From positions 1-7,471 of the forward strand of contig JABJQE010000294.1 in assembly GCA_018663565.1 (NCBI GenBank): 7,471 nucleotides of DNA, in the 5' to 3' direction. This stretch comes from Phycisphaerae bacterium (GTDB lineage Bacteria; Planctomycetota; Phycisphaerae; Phycisphaerales; SM1A02). Numbering within the stretch: the stretch's first letter is position 1; each line of letters begins with the position of its first letter. Position numbers and translations under genes: made by a program. The notes under the pieces were generated by a model. The model ran no database searches. It was not told where the DNA came from and saw only the letters and a list, made by a program, of their open reading frames with translations. Below are positions 6,273 to 7,471 of this stretch, one piece after another.

Positions 6273-7139
6273 ATGTCAACTACAACTCCACACGAAGCGG
6301 TCGTCCTCATTCACTGCCCTGACCGTCCGGGCATTGTGGCGCAGGTGACCAACTGCCTCAACGATGTCGGAGGAAATATTCTCGATGCCGCGCAGCACAC
6401 CGACTTTCAGAGCGGCACCTTTCTGCAGAGATTGCATGTGTCATGGCCGGATCAGGCGCCCGATGTCGACGCAGTCGATGCGGCGCTGGCTGAGTTGCGT
6501 GATCCTCTGCAACTCAACTGGCGTATTCAATGGTCAGGATCGCTTCGTCAAGTAGCGATCTTTGTGTCGCGTGAAGACCACTGCCTGCACGACTTGCTGC
6601 TGCTTCGGCGTGATGGACAGCTCAATTGCCGCATCGCGATGATCGTGTCCAATCACGCTGGCCTAGCGGATGTGGCGAGGCGCTTTGATGTGCCCTTCCA
6701 CCACACTCCCGTTGCGCATTCCGGTGATGAACAGGCCGAGGCGGTGCAGCGGGCGTTGTTGGACAGCGAGTGCATCGACCTGATCGTGCTGGCACGATAC
6801 ATGCAGGTGCTCAGCCCGACCTTCGTCGAGGCCTACCGCGACCGCATCATCAATATTCATCACTCCTTTCTCCCGGCATTCGCCGGAGGAAGGCCCTACC
6901 ACCAGGCGCACGAGAAGGGCGTCAAGTTGATTGGCGCTACGGCGCATTTTGCCACGGCCAATCTCGATGATGGACCGATCATCGAACAGGGCGTCACCCG
7001 CGTCACTCATCGCGACCGCGTCGAGGACATGATCCGCAAGGGTCGCGATATCGAACGAACAGTGCTCGCCCGCGCGGTGCGTTGGTATCTCGAGGACCGC
7101 GTCATGGTGCATAACGGCCGAGGCGTGGTGTTTGAGTAG
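6273..7139 (+). CDS. purU: Formyltetrahydrofolate deformylase
   Basis: This cytosolic enzyme hydrolyses 10-formyl-THF to formate and THF, balancing the folate pool and feeding formate to PurT-type purine synthesis. It has 288 aa, the usual family length. Residues about 8-85 are the regulatory ACT domain (CPDRPGIVAQVTNCL, then GGNILDAAQH). Residues about 91-288 are the formyltransferase fold: LARYMQVLSP (173-182), the signature NIHHSFLPAFAGGRPY (194-209) and the ATAHF stretch before LDDGPII (231-237). Asn194, His196 and Asp232 correspond to the N/H/D triad of GAR transformylase, with the same 38-residue spacing between Asn and Asp. The ATG at 6273 has AGGA at 6259-6262, 10 nt upstream. Its neighbours are unrelated in function, so it is probably transcribed alone. 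It appears intact. Confidence 0.96.
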   Translation: MSTTTPHEAVVLIHCPDRPGIVAQVTNCLNDVGGNILDAAQHTDFQSGTFLQRLHVSWPDQAPDVDAVDAALAELRDPLQLNWRIQWSGSLRQVAIFVSREDHCLHDLLLLRRDGQLNCRIAMIVSNHAGLADVARRFDVPFHHTPVAHSGDEQAEAVQRALLDSECIDLIVLARYMQVLSPTFVEAYRDRIINIHHSFLPAFAGGRPYHQAHEKGVKLIGATAHFATANLDDGPIIEQGVTRVTHRDRVEDMIRKGRDIERTVLARAVRWYLEDRVMVHNGRGVVFE

Positions 7140-7166
7140 AGGCGTATTGTTTCTACGAGGCAGAAG

Positions 7167-7183
7167 CGCACGGCACGCGTGCG
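7167..7183 (+). terminator. GC-rich hairpin after purU
   Basis: CGCACG (7167-7172) pairs with CGTGCG (7178-7183) around the 5-nt loop GCACG, 27 nt after the purU stop. No U-run follows, only scattered T residues, so a terminator role is plausible but unproven. The palindrome GCACGCGTGC inside it could alternatively be a protein site. Confidence 0.35.
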
Positions 7184-7213
7184 GCTGCTGGAATCGTGGT
7201 TACATTTCTACAG

Positions 7214-7219
7214 TACACT
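7214..7219 (+). promoter_or_regulatory. Candidate -10 box for a leaderless start
   Basis: TACACT ends 6 nt before the ATG at 7226, placing the expected transcription start at or next to the start codon. No SD precedes that ATG and no clear -35 hexamer lies 16-18 nt upstream, so this is tentative. Confidence 0.25.
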
Positions 7220-7225
7220 TGCTCC

Positions 7226-7471
7226 ATGGCCATTCAAGTCAGTATGTGGTTGGGAGTGGTTGGTGCGACGATGGCTTCAACCGCCGTTCAAGGGGATGCG
7301 GTGGCCCCGTCCTACGGTCGTGACATCGCTCCCATTCTGGCCCATCGGTGCTTTGTGTGCCACGGCCCCGACGCCTCGACCCGCAAGGCCAAACTGCGAC
7401 TGGATACGTCCAAAGGTGCTACCGAAAAACGAGGGCGGCGACCCGCTGTGATCGTGCCCGGTGATCCCCAA
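7226..7471 (+). CDS. Planctomycete cytochrome c (PSCyt1) type protein, N-terminal part
   Basis: The frame is open to the window edge, giving 82 codons. Residues 1-23 look like an export signal with a hydrophobic core (MWLGVVGATMA). The heme attachment site CFVCH is at 42-46 in the context RDIAPILAHRCFVCHGPD, followed by RKAKLRLD and VPGDP. That succession is the hallmark of the PSCyt1 domain that opens many large planctomycete proteins, usually followed by PSD1 and other domains outside this window. Such proteins act in the periplasm, and their precise role is poorly defined. ATG 7226 is chosen because it yields the signal peptide; GTG 7196 in frame is possible but adds an unlikely extension. 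No SD is visible. Truncation is due to the window end only. Confidence 0.85.
   Translation, partial: MAIQVSMWLGVVGATMASTAVQGDAVAPSYGRDIAPILAHRCFVCHGPDASTRKAKLRLDTSKGATEKRGRRPAVIVPGDPQ

Larger units (their letters stand above)
7161..7219 (+). repeat. Repeated intergenic element, copy B
   Basis: This is the partner of 6086-6144, starting 21 nt after the purU stop. It opens CAGAAGCGCACG and reaches CAGTACACT at 7211-7219, 50 bp on. The hairpin arms in both copies sit at equivalent positions, and the C-G pair here (7169/7181) is a U-G pair in copy A, a compatible change. Confidence 0.4.

Overview
The window most likely comes from a planctomycete, probably of the Phycisphaerae lineage. Two independent signs support this. 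The secreted esterase at 5031-6059 ends in a Cys-bracketed dockerin-like tail with repeats of the DLLLLL..WG kind, common on secreted proteins of that group. The protein running off the right edge (from 7226) starts like the planctomycete cytochrome c (PSCyt1) family. The assignment is an inference from protein style, not from a marker gene.

Layout. Positions 1-671 carry no convincing protein gene. They hold two perfect 57-bp direct repeats (period 86 bp), a perfect 15-bp hairpin, an unusually strong Shine-Dalgarno sequence displayed in a second hairpin, and a C-rich tract whose minus strand could form a G-quadruplex. Next comes a tight plus-strand pair, pntA (672-2237) and pntB (2242-3729), encoding the two subunits of the proton-translocating NAD(P) transhydrogenase; they are separated by 4 nt and pntB starts at a GTG. 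After 29 nt comes a GT-B glycosyltransferase (3759-4736), possibly read through from pntB but with no obvious functional tie to it. The interval 4737-5030 has a candidate promoter, a 41-codon reading frame that looks like a detached N-terminus, and a 12-bp perfect palindrome.

All clear genes are on the plus strand. The esterase (5031-6059) has a signal peptide, a PHB-depolymerase/LpqC-like alpha/beta hydrolase domain and the dockerin-like tail. About 70 bp after it lies a short stretch nearly identical to the esterase's own oxyanion-hole segment, which I read as the wreck of a paralogous copy. Then come purU (6273-7139), formyltetrahydrofolate deformylase, and the start of a heme-binding PSCyt1-type protein (7226 to the edge). 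The spacers after the esterase and after purU share a small paired motif: a GC-rich hairpin and, exactly 50 bp on, the 9-mer CAGTACACT.

How the genes relate. PntAB (NADPH supply from NADH and the proton gradient) and PurU (formate and THF release from 10-formyl-THF) are housekeeping redox and one-carbon functions. The esterase and the cytochrome-type protein are exported and typical of planctomycete polymer use. I see no defence system, mobile element, CRISPR array or tRNA here, and no convincing undescribed multi-gene system. The points most worth checking are the esterase paralog remnant, the repeated intergenic motif and the structured upstream region.
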